Source: Berberis thunbergii (taxonomy: Eukaryota > Streptophyta > Magnoliopsida > Ranunculales > Berberidaceae). From it: a DNA stretch of 64,000 nt. This document shows, in pieces, positions 32,590 to 50,260 of this stretch (position 1 is the stretch's first letter; each line of letters starts with the position of its first letter). The DNA is taken from the NCBI GenBank assembly GCA_003290165.1, contig QNQO01000196.1:186001-250000 (forward strand). Reading direction: 5' to 3'. Below the pieces are notes generated by a model. The model was not told the origin of the DNA, did no database searches, and worked only from the letters and a program-made list of their open reading frames with translations. A program made the position numbers and the translations under genes.

Positions 32590-33871
32590 TCATGTGTGTT
32601 CATTAAGGTATCTTTCCACGATTGTAGCATGAACTGCAGCACCGATAGGTAGAGCATCTTCATCGATCATGAAGTAAGGAGAATGACCCGTGTGTGTTGA
32701 ACCCAATGTCTCATTTCTTATACCTATATAGAAGAAAGCTGCAGGAATTACTTCTGAGTAGAAGGAGAAGTCCTCTGCACCCATCATAGGTGGAACCACC
32801 ATGAAGTTCTTCGGACCTAGTAAGTCAATGGCAACGCTTCTTACGTGCTCATACATGCGTTCGTTTACAGTTAGTGGGTATATAGGTTGCTCTTTCTCGA
32901 AGAAGTCAACCATGGTTGAGCATCGGTATACACTTGCTTGTTCAATGATCACCTATTCTTACACTACACCAAATTGACACTTTTGTAACAACTCTCAAAA
33001 CAGTATCACTTTTGAGATGTTACAATCCACTAAACAATTTCAAATCAAAACTAAATTTAGTCAAAAAAATGAAAAAACAGTAACACAAAAAAAATGATAC
33101 AATAAGTTGGATCACCATTAATAGTATCACTTTTATAACCATACTCTTCATGGTGATACTATTATTGTATCATTTTGTTTGTGAAAATGTGTAAATTTGT
33201 TAGGTAAATTGTTACACTTCAAAAGTGATATTGTTTTGGAGGTTGTTACAAAAATGTCAATTTGGTGTAGTGTTATGAAAATCATTGGCATTAACAACAG
33301 TTTTAGAAGGAATAATGTAAAGAAGTTGATTTACAAATTGTGACTATAACTTTTGAGTTATAAGAAACCTGTTCAATTCTACGTCGAAGTTGGTAGATGT
33401 TGGAAAAAAGCCCTGAAGGTTCCACCAAGGACTACTGAATCAGGAATCATATCAAGATCGTTTTCTCCGTTAAATGAAGCTACTAATACTACCTGAACAA
33501 AAACATTCATGAATCTTGATAACATGAACTACATTTGGGCACAAGGGGCTTATTACCTGAGAGTCCAATGGATCTGCTTCACGAGATACAATGTTCTGTA
33601 AGCTAATTACCGCGGCGGAAGAAGCCAAGATAGTGTCAACAGGGTGGTGCGAAGTCCCTTTATGTCCATGTTTTCTACTTATCACAGCCCGAAAGAAGCC
33701 ACATCCAGCAAGCAAAGGACAAGGTCTTGAACCAAAGACCAACATTGGATGCTGATGAGATACATGTACTACAAATATAGCCTCTACGTTCTCCAAAGCC
33801 CTGTCTTCAATCATTCGTGTTGCTCCATTTCCAGCTTCTTCTGCTGGTTGAAAGATAAGTATGGCAGTTCC
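32590..33871 (-). pseudogene. IAA-amino-acid hydrolase (ILR1-like, M20D), 3' exons only
   Basis: Three exons of an M20D amidohydrolase that releases auxin from amino-acid conjugates in the ER. Exon 33871-33557 reads TAILIFQPAEEAGNGATRMI with the catalytic glutamate pair, VHVSHQHP and GPLL-type glycine-rich sequence. Exon 33492-33369 reads SFNGENDLDMIPDSVVLGG. Exon 32952-32590 reads MMGAEDFSFYSEVIPAAFFY and HTGHSPYFMIDEDAL. Splice sites are plausible throughout. The two N-terminal exons, with the ACGHDAH metal-binding motif, are missing. One extra T in a run (about 33404) shifts the frame. A CACTA MITE sits in the last intron. Confidence 0.85.
32962..33272. mobile_element. CACTA-type MITE in an intron of the hydrolase fragment
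   Basis: Ends cactacaccaaattgaca and tgtcaatttggtgtagtg are inverted repeats of about 30 bp, and tta flanks both sides (32959-32961, 33273-33275). CACTA termini with a 3-bp duplication define the superfamily. A second copy lies at 45887-46164. There is no coding capacity. Confidence 0.9.
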
Positions 33872-34399
33872 CTGGCATGAAAATATGTGGTGAGTCTATT
33901 ATACATAAAAACTAGGGAATAATTTGTGATAACCCATGCATATACTATGTTAACTTGGCGACAGTATCATCAGTACTAGAATAAGATGTTACTATATTAT
34001 GTATTAACAACAAATTCATACGGTAATTTAGATCAGTACTTGTACAAGTACGTACTATTGATATTAAAATTACTCAGCAAGATTGATCATATCTCATGGG
34101 ATGCTTTTATATTGAATGCTTGTTCTGAACCAGACTACAAAGTCCTCATGAATCACATTGGCAAATAAGAATAGTTTTTATAGTCCTTTCAAGATAGCAT
34201 ATAATGGTTAGAAAGGAACAAAATACCAAGAATATATTCTACACCTCATATTTTTATAGCTACGCAAATCATTCACTCTAAAGGGCTCACTAGGACAAGC
34301 ATCTCCAAATATAAAATGCTCAAGGACTCACATGGCACACTGGAGTCAGTATTATGTAGTAATTTAAATGTTTAACAACCTTAATGTCTTCCTCGCAGA
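33872..34399. other. Spacer between hydrolase fragment and right inverted arm
   Basis: The missing hydrolase exons would be expected here, but no trace of them is visible on the minus strand. The sequence is AT-rich. Confidence 0.55.
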
Positions 34400-34991
34400 T
34401 GATACGTTGTAACAACTCAGCCTTGACAGAATCAGGAACCGAAGCTGTAAAAACAAAGAAGCGAGTATGTTGTCAAGCTTAAGACAACAAAGCAAAGAAA
34501 AGAATGAGAAGTACAACAAACGAAAAGCTTAGTACAACTTCTAAACAAAAAGGGCAGTGGAAGACGACGCGAGAACTGAGATGAAGGAGGGGTGATGAAG
34601 TTATTCTCTTCCAGACCAGAGAAGACAAGCTCGAAGCTCTCCCTCTCCCCAGAAGAAAAGCTCGAAATCACCCCGAAAGATAAGAGAAGCTCGGTATCAC
34701 ATGTTATTTGGATTTGAAAATTGAGAAGAACTGAACTTAGCTTGTTTGTTCACTGCAGTGGGTTCTTCAGCAACGAGAAGAGAAGAACTGAACCTAGCTT
34801 GTTTGTTCACTGAAGAGAAGAGAAGCTCGGTATCACATCTGATTTTCTCTATTTTTTGGTCTCTCTCTCCCTCTTAAATTTCAGCAACGAAATTCAAACA
34901 AGATTTTCCGCTTTTTTTTTTTTTTAAACAAAGTCAGGCACGTGAGAGGCACCCTCCCTCGCCAGTTTCCTCGACATCTAGAATCACTCTT
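34400..34991 (-). repeat. Right arm of the 600-bp inverted repeat
   Basis: The reverse complement matches 30782-31382. Similarity stops at tgatacgttg inside, where the minus-strand frame turns from LLQRI into unrelated sequence rather than the DCD domain. The direct repeat gatag abuts the outer end (34992-34996), the same five bases as at the left arm. Confidence 0.85.
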
Positions 34992-36315
34992 GATAGAACA
35001 AGAACCTGGCTCAATACAGACAATTAGAGGAGGGCGGGGAAGCAAACAAAACACTTGTATTTTTTTTTTCAACCAACTACTAAAATAAATACGTTATAAG
35101 AACTACCTCTGTAAAAAAATGTAAGGAAATGATTCAAGGAAGAAAATAAAATAAAATTCATGGGTTCTTGCTATGGGGCTGACACTAAGAAATAAGTCAC
35201 CCAAATACGCCATAGGTTATCTCTCAAAGTTTTCTTCCCATGTTCTTTTCATTGAGGAAACCACTTATTTGTTTTCTTGATCATTTTAAGCATAAGGTCC
35301 CAAGGAAGAAAGGAGATCAATATTCTCTGTTTCAACATCTTTTACACTTCTTTTTCTCCAAGCTATAATTTCCCTCACTTATTGGTAAGGGGCTATCATA
35401 GACTCCAAGAAACCTAATGATTTTCGCAAGTCCTTATCCACTCTTTCCCGAGAAGACAATATATCTTCATGTTATAAATACGGTTGATTGAGTTCAACAT
35501 GATACTTTTCTACCACTAGCAGAAATAGTAGAGCCATAACCACCTTTTATTATTGGTAATGTTTCATTGGCTTAGCTAGCTAGGTATTTGACCGTTTTCT
35601 TTCAATCTATATATTAAGTTTTTCTGTGAAAGTAACGGTGGATGAGATTGCTAGGAAAATAAAGCAACAAGATGTTTGATAGGTGTGAAATTTGAAAAGC
35701 ATTTAAGATTATTATCGGAAGATCAATTTAGTGTATATTTGATGTTGTTAAAGTTTTGAAATCAACCAATTTTTTGAGGTGGGTGTAAATTTTATGGAAC
35801 TTGTAAAGTTGAATATATCTACCAATTTATGAAAATTATAAATGGGGGAGTCAAGAAATATAATCTTGGAGAGAAGGAAAACAAAAACAAAAGACAAATC
35901 ACATTGTCGCAAAACCTATTTTCTTTCATATTTCTAATATTTTCCCCCTTTCACCAACAGAATACAGGAAGTATCTTTGTCCTTGTCCTTTTCATTGGCA
36001 GCAGAACCAAAAATCTTTACAAAATATGGTAGGAGCTTTATCAAACAATACTGATAATTAACAATCTGGGCCTAGCCCACAGTTCATGTGGCTTGTGGTG
36101 TGGTCCAAACTTCTTTCAATTTCACCCATACATTTGGGCTCTTTCTTCCCCATGTGAATACGTTCAACTAGCACTTGGAAGGATCCAAAAAGACCAAAAA
36201 CTAAATGGACCAAAACTGGGTTGATGTCTTTACCATACAAAAAAAAAAAAAAATAATAATAATAATAAAAGTTTCATGTAAACTAGTCTTTAGTTTTGAT
36301 ATCTACAATGTGAGG
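34992..36315. other. Intergenic, downstream of the CYP90B gene
   Basis: Contains no recognisable protein or RNA. The part next to 36316 is the 3' flank of the P450 gene; an A-rich run with aat repeats lies at 36241-36268. Confidence 0.5.
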
Positions 36316-43079
<6,764 letters not shown>

Positions 43080-43125
43080 TCAAACTGTACTATAACCTCA
43101 ACTCTTGCTTTTGGGATAACAAATA

Positions 43126-43133
43126 TATTTATA
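43126..43133 (-). promoter_or_regulatory. Probable TATA box of CYP90B1
   Basis: tataaata on the minus strand, about 62 bp upstream of the start codon. This leaves a short leader of about 30 bases. The spacing is plausible, but other TA-rich sequence is nearby. Confidence 0.5.
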
Positions 43134-44410
43134 AGCTCTATATATCAAATAAAAAATAGAGTGAATCTCAAATATTAGAGAGAGCTTCTAATAAGTAGGT
43201 AGTTAGCAAGAATAAAAACGTATTGATGAGAGAATTGATGCAAACAACTTATAAAATAAAAGCTCCTTGGTGGTTTTTGCCATTGACGCAGGGAAAAAAG
43301 CATATCCTGATGAGGTGAGTTTCCTAATATGACCCCTTTCCCAACCTTTATCTTTTCAGATTTCTAACAATACTGACAATGAAATGTTTTACAAAATTTG
43401 GACTCCCGGAATCTACCATAATAGAATCATTTTTGTGTCTACCAAATTCATTTTGAAAAATCTGCCTTAATAGGAACTTTAAAGTGTGTTTGGTTGTATG
43501 AAATCTTATGTAATGAAAATTCATTAGAGGACCCCTATATTTTAAGCTAATTTGAGATATCACTCGACATCCACATTTAATTTTGTAATCAATTGTGGGA
43601 ATGGAAGTTTCATATGAACATGAAAATCTCATGTCTTTGGTTCCCTCATAGATTCTTATGGTATAGAATCTCATATTGGAATGCTGATTGTAATAAAATA
43701 AATGCTTAAATAAAAAATTGCAATAACTACTTGATAGTTATGCTAAATGTCATGATCTTATTAAAAAATGACGCAAAAAGCAAAAAAAGTAATACTACAC
43801 AACATGTATGCAAATACTTTTCAACAACACAAATTGAAATGGGGGGTACATATTATATTAAGAATTAATGGACAACTAAACTTATTACGCCTTTTCTACT
43901 TTAAACCATACTATAAAATGTAAATATTTATCAAGAGCATTAAAATGTTATTATTTATCATGTGACTAGTTCTTTAATCACTCTGGGTATCCAAGTCCTG
44001 CCCACCCCTTCAAAATTAGAATTCACGAAATTTGTTTTAGTTAACATGTTTGTTTTCTATGCTGTCAAACATCCCCTACGAGAATTACACATTCAAATAC
44101 CCTATATTGGTGGTATTTTGTTTTTAACATGATGAACAATTTGAAAATAGTGTGCTTAAGTTTTAGCCTGATTTGATAAATAGTCCTCGAGATAGTAGAA
44201 AAATTCAGACCTGCATGCTCATAAACAATGATTGTGGTTGTTTTATTTGAGCTTAATTGTTTAGGGAACAAAATTAAATTCAGGAATATTGTCTTAATTA
44301 AAAGTTTTAGCTTTATATGATAAACTCTCCTTAATCAAGGTACATGTAAGAATCTAACATATATTTGGGCTTCGACGTATTTTTGCAAACCAGAGATTTG
44401 TATGGTCGCT

Positions 44411-44442
<32 letters not shown>
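44411..44442. repeat. AAT microsatellite
   Basis: About ten uninterrupted aat units. Confidence 0.9.
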
Positions 44443-44547
44443 CATGTACTACTACGATGTTTTGATGGTGGTTAGTGAAATGACGTAATGTATGTAACAT
44501 AAAAATTTGGGGTTTTGTTAAAAAAAATGGGGAATTCTAAAGTGCAC

Positions 44548-44651
44548 CGGCCTCCATGCCCGGCCCTACCAGGCACCATTAATAATGCCTATCTTGAGGC
44601 ACATCAATGATGCCTGGTAAGGCCGGGCACCAAACCGGACATGGAGGCCGG
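44548..44651. repeat. GC-rich imperfect palindrome
   Basis: The inner arm tgcccggccctaccaggca (44557-44575) pairs with tgcctggtaaggccgggca (44611-44629) with one mismatch. The outer arm ccggcctccat (44548-44558) pairs with atggaggccgg (44641-44651). A 35-base loop and an 11-base bulge separate them. The GC content is far above the surroundings. It may be a small foldback element. Confidence 0.75.
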
Positions 44652-45439
44652 GCACCCTAGTACTGCTCTAAAAATTTTTTGTTTTTATGTAATCCTTGAA
44701 CCATTCCAAAGAAACCATATGAAAAAACGGGTTTTGAACTCGTGAAACATATATTCCTTTTTTTTTGAGTTTTCCATTTGATGGTAATATATATATATAT
44801 ATTTTAATTTTATTTAGGGGATGGTTCAAGTTTCCTCCAAATTAGCATAGCCACCAAATACGAACAAGTTTAAAACTTCAACTAGAAAAAATCCTTAAAT
44901 AAATAAATATGAGAAATGTAAAACAAAAAAGGGAAAAAAAAAGTAAAATGGTGAATTTAAAAATCTATTCATTTAAATGAATAAAATGTACATTTGAAAT
45001 TATAAAATAAAAACAAAAATCTTGATGATGTCAAAAACATATTAATATGGGATAACACTAAATACAATAATATATTGAAGCCAACTTTTTAGTTATAAAT
45101 GCGGCTGGAGATTGCAAACAAAACTTGTTACATTTAAAATTAAAAGATTATTTTCTCATGATAAGGTTTTACACTAAAAGAATATAACATTAATTAAGAA
45201 AATTTTAAAATAAATAAATTTTAACACCACAATGAAGAGTTTTTCTATATCAAATTCATACTAACACTTGGTACAACTCAAACTTTATGGGAATTATTTT
45301 CAACATTTCGTCTTGGGCTTTGAGATTAGACCTTCATATCTAAATCTATTACCCATCTTCTTGCCATTGATGACCGCATTTGTGTTCAACCTTAATTATT
45401 TTTTCTCTTCAGGAAGGACCCTTGGGATGAAGAGAAATT

Positions 45440-46320
45440 TGATTATCTATGTGAATTATGAACAACATGTTGGTGTATTTATAAATTCAAGAGAGTGAAC
45501 TTGGGAGAATTATTACATAAGAAAATATTTGGCTATGTTATAAAGTCAAATATCTAAGAAACTTGAGTGCGTCGGATTCTAAATTGATTATTCAAGCCTG
45601 GCAATCTAAAGAATACCCAAGTCAACCACGAAGAACTTCAAAAGGATTCAAGAAGCATGGTTGAAGTCAAAGTCAACAAAAGGTTAAGACAAAGAAGATG
45701 AATATCAAAGAAGATCCAAATGATCAAGGAGTTTCATAATAAGATCAAGCAGACCAAACTCAAGTAGGAGGATAAACTTAATGAGTAAGACTAGTTTGGT
45801 TGACCAGACTAGGGAGATACTTTGGTGGACAGTCTAACCGACTAGACTCGGGAGATAACCTAGTCGACCATTAGTTTGGTAGACTACACTACACCAAATT
45901 GACATAATTGTAACAACTCTCAAAATAGTCATACTTTTGAGCTGTTACAATTCATCAAACAATTTCAAGTCAAAACTAAATTTAGTTAAAAAAATGAAAA
46001 ATAGTTACACAAAAAAAGTGATACAATAAATTAGATCACCATAAATAGTATCACTTATAGGACCATACTATTCATGGTGATACAATAATTATTTTCTGAA
46101 TTGTTATAGCTTAAAAGTGTTACTGTTTTGGGAGCTGTTACAAAAATGCAAATTTGGTGTAGTGTTAGACTAGGGAGATACTTTGGTGGACAGTCTAACT
46201 GATCGACTAGACTCGAGAGATACCCTAGTCAACCAAACATGTCGTCCATCTAATACAACTCTCTACTCGTCTTTTAGTATGATAATATAGTTCTTACGGG
46301 CTAGCCAACCAAACTCTTCA
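45440..46320. repeat. Degenerate repeat, copy 1, interrupted by a CACTA MITE
   Basis: Shares order and short matches with 50380-50945: gtgaattatgaac-type start, a run rich in caaag and gtcaa units, and an end rich in gactagg and gaccaaac. Within copy 1, gactagggagatactttggt followed by ggacagtctaac occurs on both sides of the MITE (about 45804 and 46168), so the MITE sits in a local duplication. It may be a remnant LTR; no coding sequence is attached. Confidence 0.45.
45887..46164. mobile_element. CACTA-type MITE, second copy
   Basis: Ends cactacaccaaattgaca and caaatttggtgtagtg match the copy at 32962-33272, and the interiors are collinear. The 3-bp flanks are cta and tta. It is 278 bp with small deletions relative to the first copy. 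Confidence 0.87.
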
Positions 46321-47626
46321 AAATTAATATTTTTGTTATTATTATTCATATGAACTTTTTTCTTAATTATCATTGTAGGACGAGTGATTTGTAACCCACT
46401 CTATCTTGTAAAGAGATTGTTAGCAGAGATAAATGCTTATTTGGAAAATTGTCTTAAGCACTCGTGATGCTCTTCATTTGCTGAATTTTTAACATATTGG
46501 AAAATATGATATTTAACAAATTAACTCGTAAGTGATTGCTAAATACCCAAAATATCTTTTAGCAGAACAATTGGTACTTGTAAAATTTCTTAAACCAAAG
46601 AAGGCTTTGGTGCATTACTTTCAATTGATTTGGGCATAGAGGTGTAGAAAGATTTCCCCAACAATATCTATAACCCATTATTATAGAAATACTTCGCTAA
46701 TCTTGAGTGTGCCTAACATGCATGCAGCATATGCTCACCTTAAAGTGAATACTTTCGTAAATACTCCTACTACTGCCTATTTGTCATCTTTGTATTTGAA
46801 GAGAATTGGATTCTTTGCTTCATTGATTCCAATGAACTTTAGACCCAATCTGATGCAATTTTCTAAGCAAGCATGAACATTTAAAATTGATTTAGACACC
46901 TAATTGGATTGGCTAGATGATGATTAGACTATTTCCTTATAATCATTAAAGCAAAATATTCACCAACTTCTGAATTAGGTATTAGTTAATCAGAAGAGAA
47001 GACAGATTGTATGCAAGTGATTACTTGACACGACTACTATTTCCCAAATCAAACTTTCATACTCAATGTTTGTTAAATGATTTAAGAATGGAAAATTTGC
47101 TGGTTTGATCATATTAGATTAGAGCAACTTTTTATGTTGATTAAAATCAAATCAAGTTTGGCAGCAATCTCCTAGTGATCTTAATCATTTCAATCTCTCC
47201 ATTATTGATCCAACCCATTAATTATTTTCTCCATAAATTTTTATTTGGACAAAGTTTGATTCTGACCCAACTGATTCATCATGCCTTAATCTGTAATCTG
47301 TATTAGACCCACAAAGATCTAATAATGAACAGTTCTTCGAGCTTACACACTAAGCAGTTGACCACGATTGGGTTAGTAAAATAAACATGTTTGCAACTCG
47401 TCATACATTAAGCATGTAATTGATTAATATGTGATTCTCTTTTCTTTTTTTTTTTAAATATTTTGATCAATCAAAATTTCAAGGAGGATCCTTGAACCTC
47501 TGTATTTATAAAGGAAGCCCAAAGGGATTATAATATCTCATACATCTTTCAACTTGCGTCCTCAAACTAAAATAATTTTCTTCAAACATTTGGCAAAAGA
47601 GTTTATCACGTGATTTTAATCCTATA
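46321..47626. other. Intergenic, nothing recognised
   Basis: AT-rich sequence without open frames longer than about 60 codons and without clear repeats. Confidence 0.5.
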
Positions 47627-48091
47627 TGATGCGTCCAAATTCAATTTCCTAAAGATTTGACATGCAAAACAGGGTTAGATTGCCAAAAATCACCATTTTG
47701 GTGGTTGAACATGGAATCTCTTTCTCATACCTTTTCCTTTACCTTATATAATGAGTGCATTCAATTATGTGCATAACTTAAACTCGAATGGAGCAATAAA
47801 GGGGAACGTTTATTATAATGACATCCTGCTTCACTGATATGTGTCCTTAGGGGAGTGATTCTCGCCACAACTTATCTCCTTCATAACAATCCTCTCATAA
47901 TTGATATGTGTCTTTGGGGGAGTGATTCCCGCCATGACTTATATCCTTTGTAATGGTCCTCTCTTAATTAAGGTGCGTCCTTAGGGGATGATTCCCACCA
48001 CAACTTATTTTATTTGTAACGTCCATCTCTTGTTATGATGGTTTGCGCCACGTGTATGACCATAATCGGGTGACAATTTGATGTATCATCA
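47627..48091. repeat. Solo LTR of a Tat-type element
   Basis: Begins tgatgcgtccaaat and ends gatgtatcatca, as the Tat LTRs at 15618 and 23688 do. It shares the gccacgtgtatg block before the end. No internal region is attached. Flanks ctata (47622-47626) and ctatc (48092-48096) match at four of five bases, which supports LTR-LTR recombination that removed the element. It contains three tandem units of about 65 bp (about 47835-48028) built on gatatgtgtccttaggggag. Confidence 0.85.
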
Positions 48092-48238
48092 CTATCATAA
48101 TTTTGAAATCACATTACTTGTTGCTTTGTCAGGTAGTAAATTAATAGGGTTGGTTGGAAAGATACCCTTTTGGATGATGGTGACATGCATTGGGTATAAT
48201 TTCATGCTAAGAAAAATTCCCCACTCCCGTGACGATTA

Positions 48239-49102
48239 TCTGTATTATAAATCAGAATGATGGTTTAGGTTAGAGACAAAATACGGCTGAGATTTACCCA
48301 AACATAAAGATCTAATGGATTACATTGAGGGGGAGAAGGGAGGCTGTTTGGCTAAAATTTATGTTCGCATATGACTGAAATACCCCTGCCAAAGTTGAAA
48401 ATTTCTCTCCTATCAAAAAGTTTGAGTGCCAAAGACACGGAGAATAACCTAATCTATATAACAAATCAAAATGGTTTTTAGGTTGGAGACAAAAAACGAC
48501 TGAGATTTACCCAAACATAAAGATCTAATGGATCAAACAGAGGGGTGAGAGAGAAGTGTGTTTGGATGAAATTTATGTTCACATAAGACTAAAATACCCC
48601 TAACCAAAGTTCAGAATTCTCCTTTTGTCAAACAATTTGAGTGTCGGAGGCATGGAAAATACCCTATTCTATATAACAAATTAGAATAATGTTTGAAGTT
48701 AGAGATAAAAGTCGGTTGAGATTTACTCAAACATAAGAATCTAGCGGATCACATAGAAGAGGGATGACAAATAAGTTATTTATTTATATATTATTATTAT
48801 TATTACTATTACTTTTATGCCCTAACCAACTCTAACCATCACACATCCAAAAACTCATATTGAATTTTGAGTGCCGAAGGCACGGGGAATACCCTAGTAT
48901 AACAAATCAAAATGGTGTTTCAGTTTGGAGATAAAATACAGCTGAGATTTACCCAAACATAAAGATCTAATGGATCACATAGAGGGGAACTGAAGAGTGT
49001 TTAGCTGAAATTTATGTTCGCATAGGACTGAAATACCTTTGGCCAAAGTTGAAAAACTCCTACTAAACAATTTGAGTGCCAAAGGCACGAGGGAATACCC
49101 TA
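48239..49102 (+). mobile_element. Tandem array of four Helitron-like units
   Basis: Four direct repeats (48239-48452, 48453-48667, 48668-48897, 48898-49102) share tctatataacaaatca-type starts and gagatttacccaaacataaa in the middle. Ends are of the form gtgccgaaggcac plus about 10 bases plus CTA. In unit 3 a perfect hairpin (48871-48883) stands ten bases before CTAG, the layout of a Helitron 3' end; unit 1 ends CTAA followed by TC. Unit 4 is followed by the start of a fifth copy near 49104. Units 2 and 4 end CTAT, which departs from the CTRR rule. No Rep/helicase is present. Confidence 0.6.
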
Positions 49103-49302
49103 TTCTATATTTTAAATCATATAGAGATTTCATTATTCCTAAGGAATTGTATAGGATTGAAAGTTAAGGAAGCCGTCGAGAGTTGAGATTCATTATGCAT
49201 AATGACATGTTTGCACATATGAAGCACGTAGAATGACAAAAGAAAATGAACATTAAACTTAAAATGAGTGTGGAATATAAATGTAGTGAAAAAAGAAAAT
49301 TG

Positions 49303-49341
49303 TGTTTTTGTTTTTGTTTTTGTTTTTGTTTTTGTTTTTGT
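49303..49341. repeat. TTTTTG hexanucleotide microsatellite
   Basis: Six to seven uninterrupted gttttt units. Confidence 0.9.
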
Positions 49342-49953
49342 CAAAATGAAAATTGTATAACTATCTATGTAATTGTCAAACTTTGGTAAGTTTGGTATCA
49401 TTGGAATGCATTTTTTAATTATCTTTCCAATGAATTATACAAATATTTATATTTTCAAAATATGCATTTTACGCCGTATGCATTAAAAAGATTTTAATAT
49501 ATTTCACGTCATCAATATTTTTCAATATTTATCAAAGAATGAGATGAACATTTTAACTCACATTCAAGTAAAGACTTCGAACTCAATGTCTTGGAAAATC
49601 AAACTTTGGGGAAAACTCATTACAACTGTATTAAAAAAAAAAATTAATTGTTTAAAATATTAATCAAGATTGATCTAATGTCATGACCCACTTTTTATCA
49701 TGCCAACAATACGGGTAATACAATAGTAAAAATTTATATTATGTTTGTTTTACATCCACTAATTTAGAAAACTCAGCCACATGGTAATCAATTTTTGCAT
49801 GCATGTTAATGGGGTATAAGTACTACGATTGCGAGAAAACATTTTAGAAATAATGGTATAAAAACCAAGATCGACGTTGAAGCGACCAACTTGGGTAAGA
49901 ACACACAAAAAAAAACAATCGGGGTTACTAAGATAGCGCTTCATTATAAAAGA
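49342..49953. other. Intergenic, nothing recognised
   Basis: AT-rich. The short minus-strand frames in it are not conserved-looking. Confidence 0.45.
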
Positions 49954-50260
49954 TAGGGTTGAATCGACAGCTCGGTTTTTCGCCATACCGAGAATCGAAC
50001 TGACTTTTACCAATTTCAAAATTTTAAACTGAAATCGAACATTAAGAAAATCAAACCGAAACCGAACCAATCTTAACTTATATAAATCGCAAACCGAACC
50101 GACTAAATTAAATATATTACATTATTTTCACATATAATATATATTATTTACTATATAGAGTTCGGTCTTGTCGGTTAAAATCACTTAAAAATCAAAAACC
50201 AAATCGATCAGTTCAATTATGATCGGTTCATTAGGTTTAGTCGTTTTTTGTTCAACCCTA
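49954..50260. mobile_element. hAT-like MITE
   Basis: Ends tagggttgaat and ttcaaccccta-like sequence (ttcaaccctaa on the plus strand) are inverted. The interior repeats cggtt and aaccga in both orientations. Eight-base flanks ataaaaga and attaaagg agree at six of eight positions. It is 307 bp and non-coding. Confidence 0.65.

Noticed and set aside
43348..43674. 108-codon minus-strand frame upstream of CYP90B1
   Set aside because: There are no domain features, and it overlaps sequence that looks like a MITE end.
44548..44651. MicroRNA precursor
   Set aside because: The stem has an 11-base bulge and a GC-rich, transposon-like composition; no mature sequence or target is evident.
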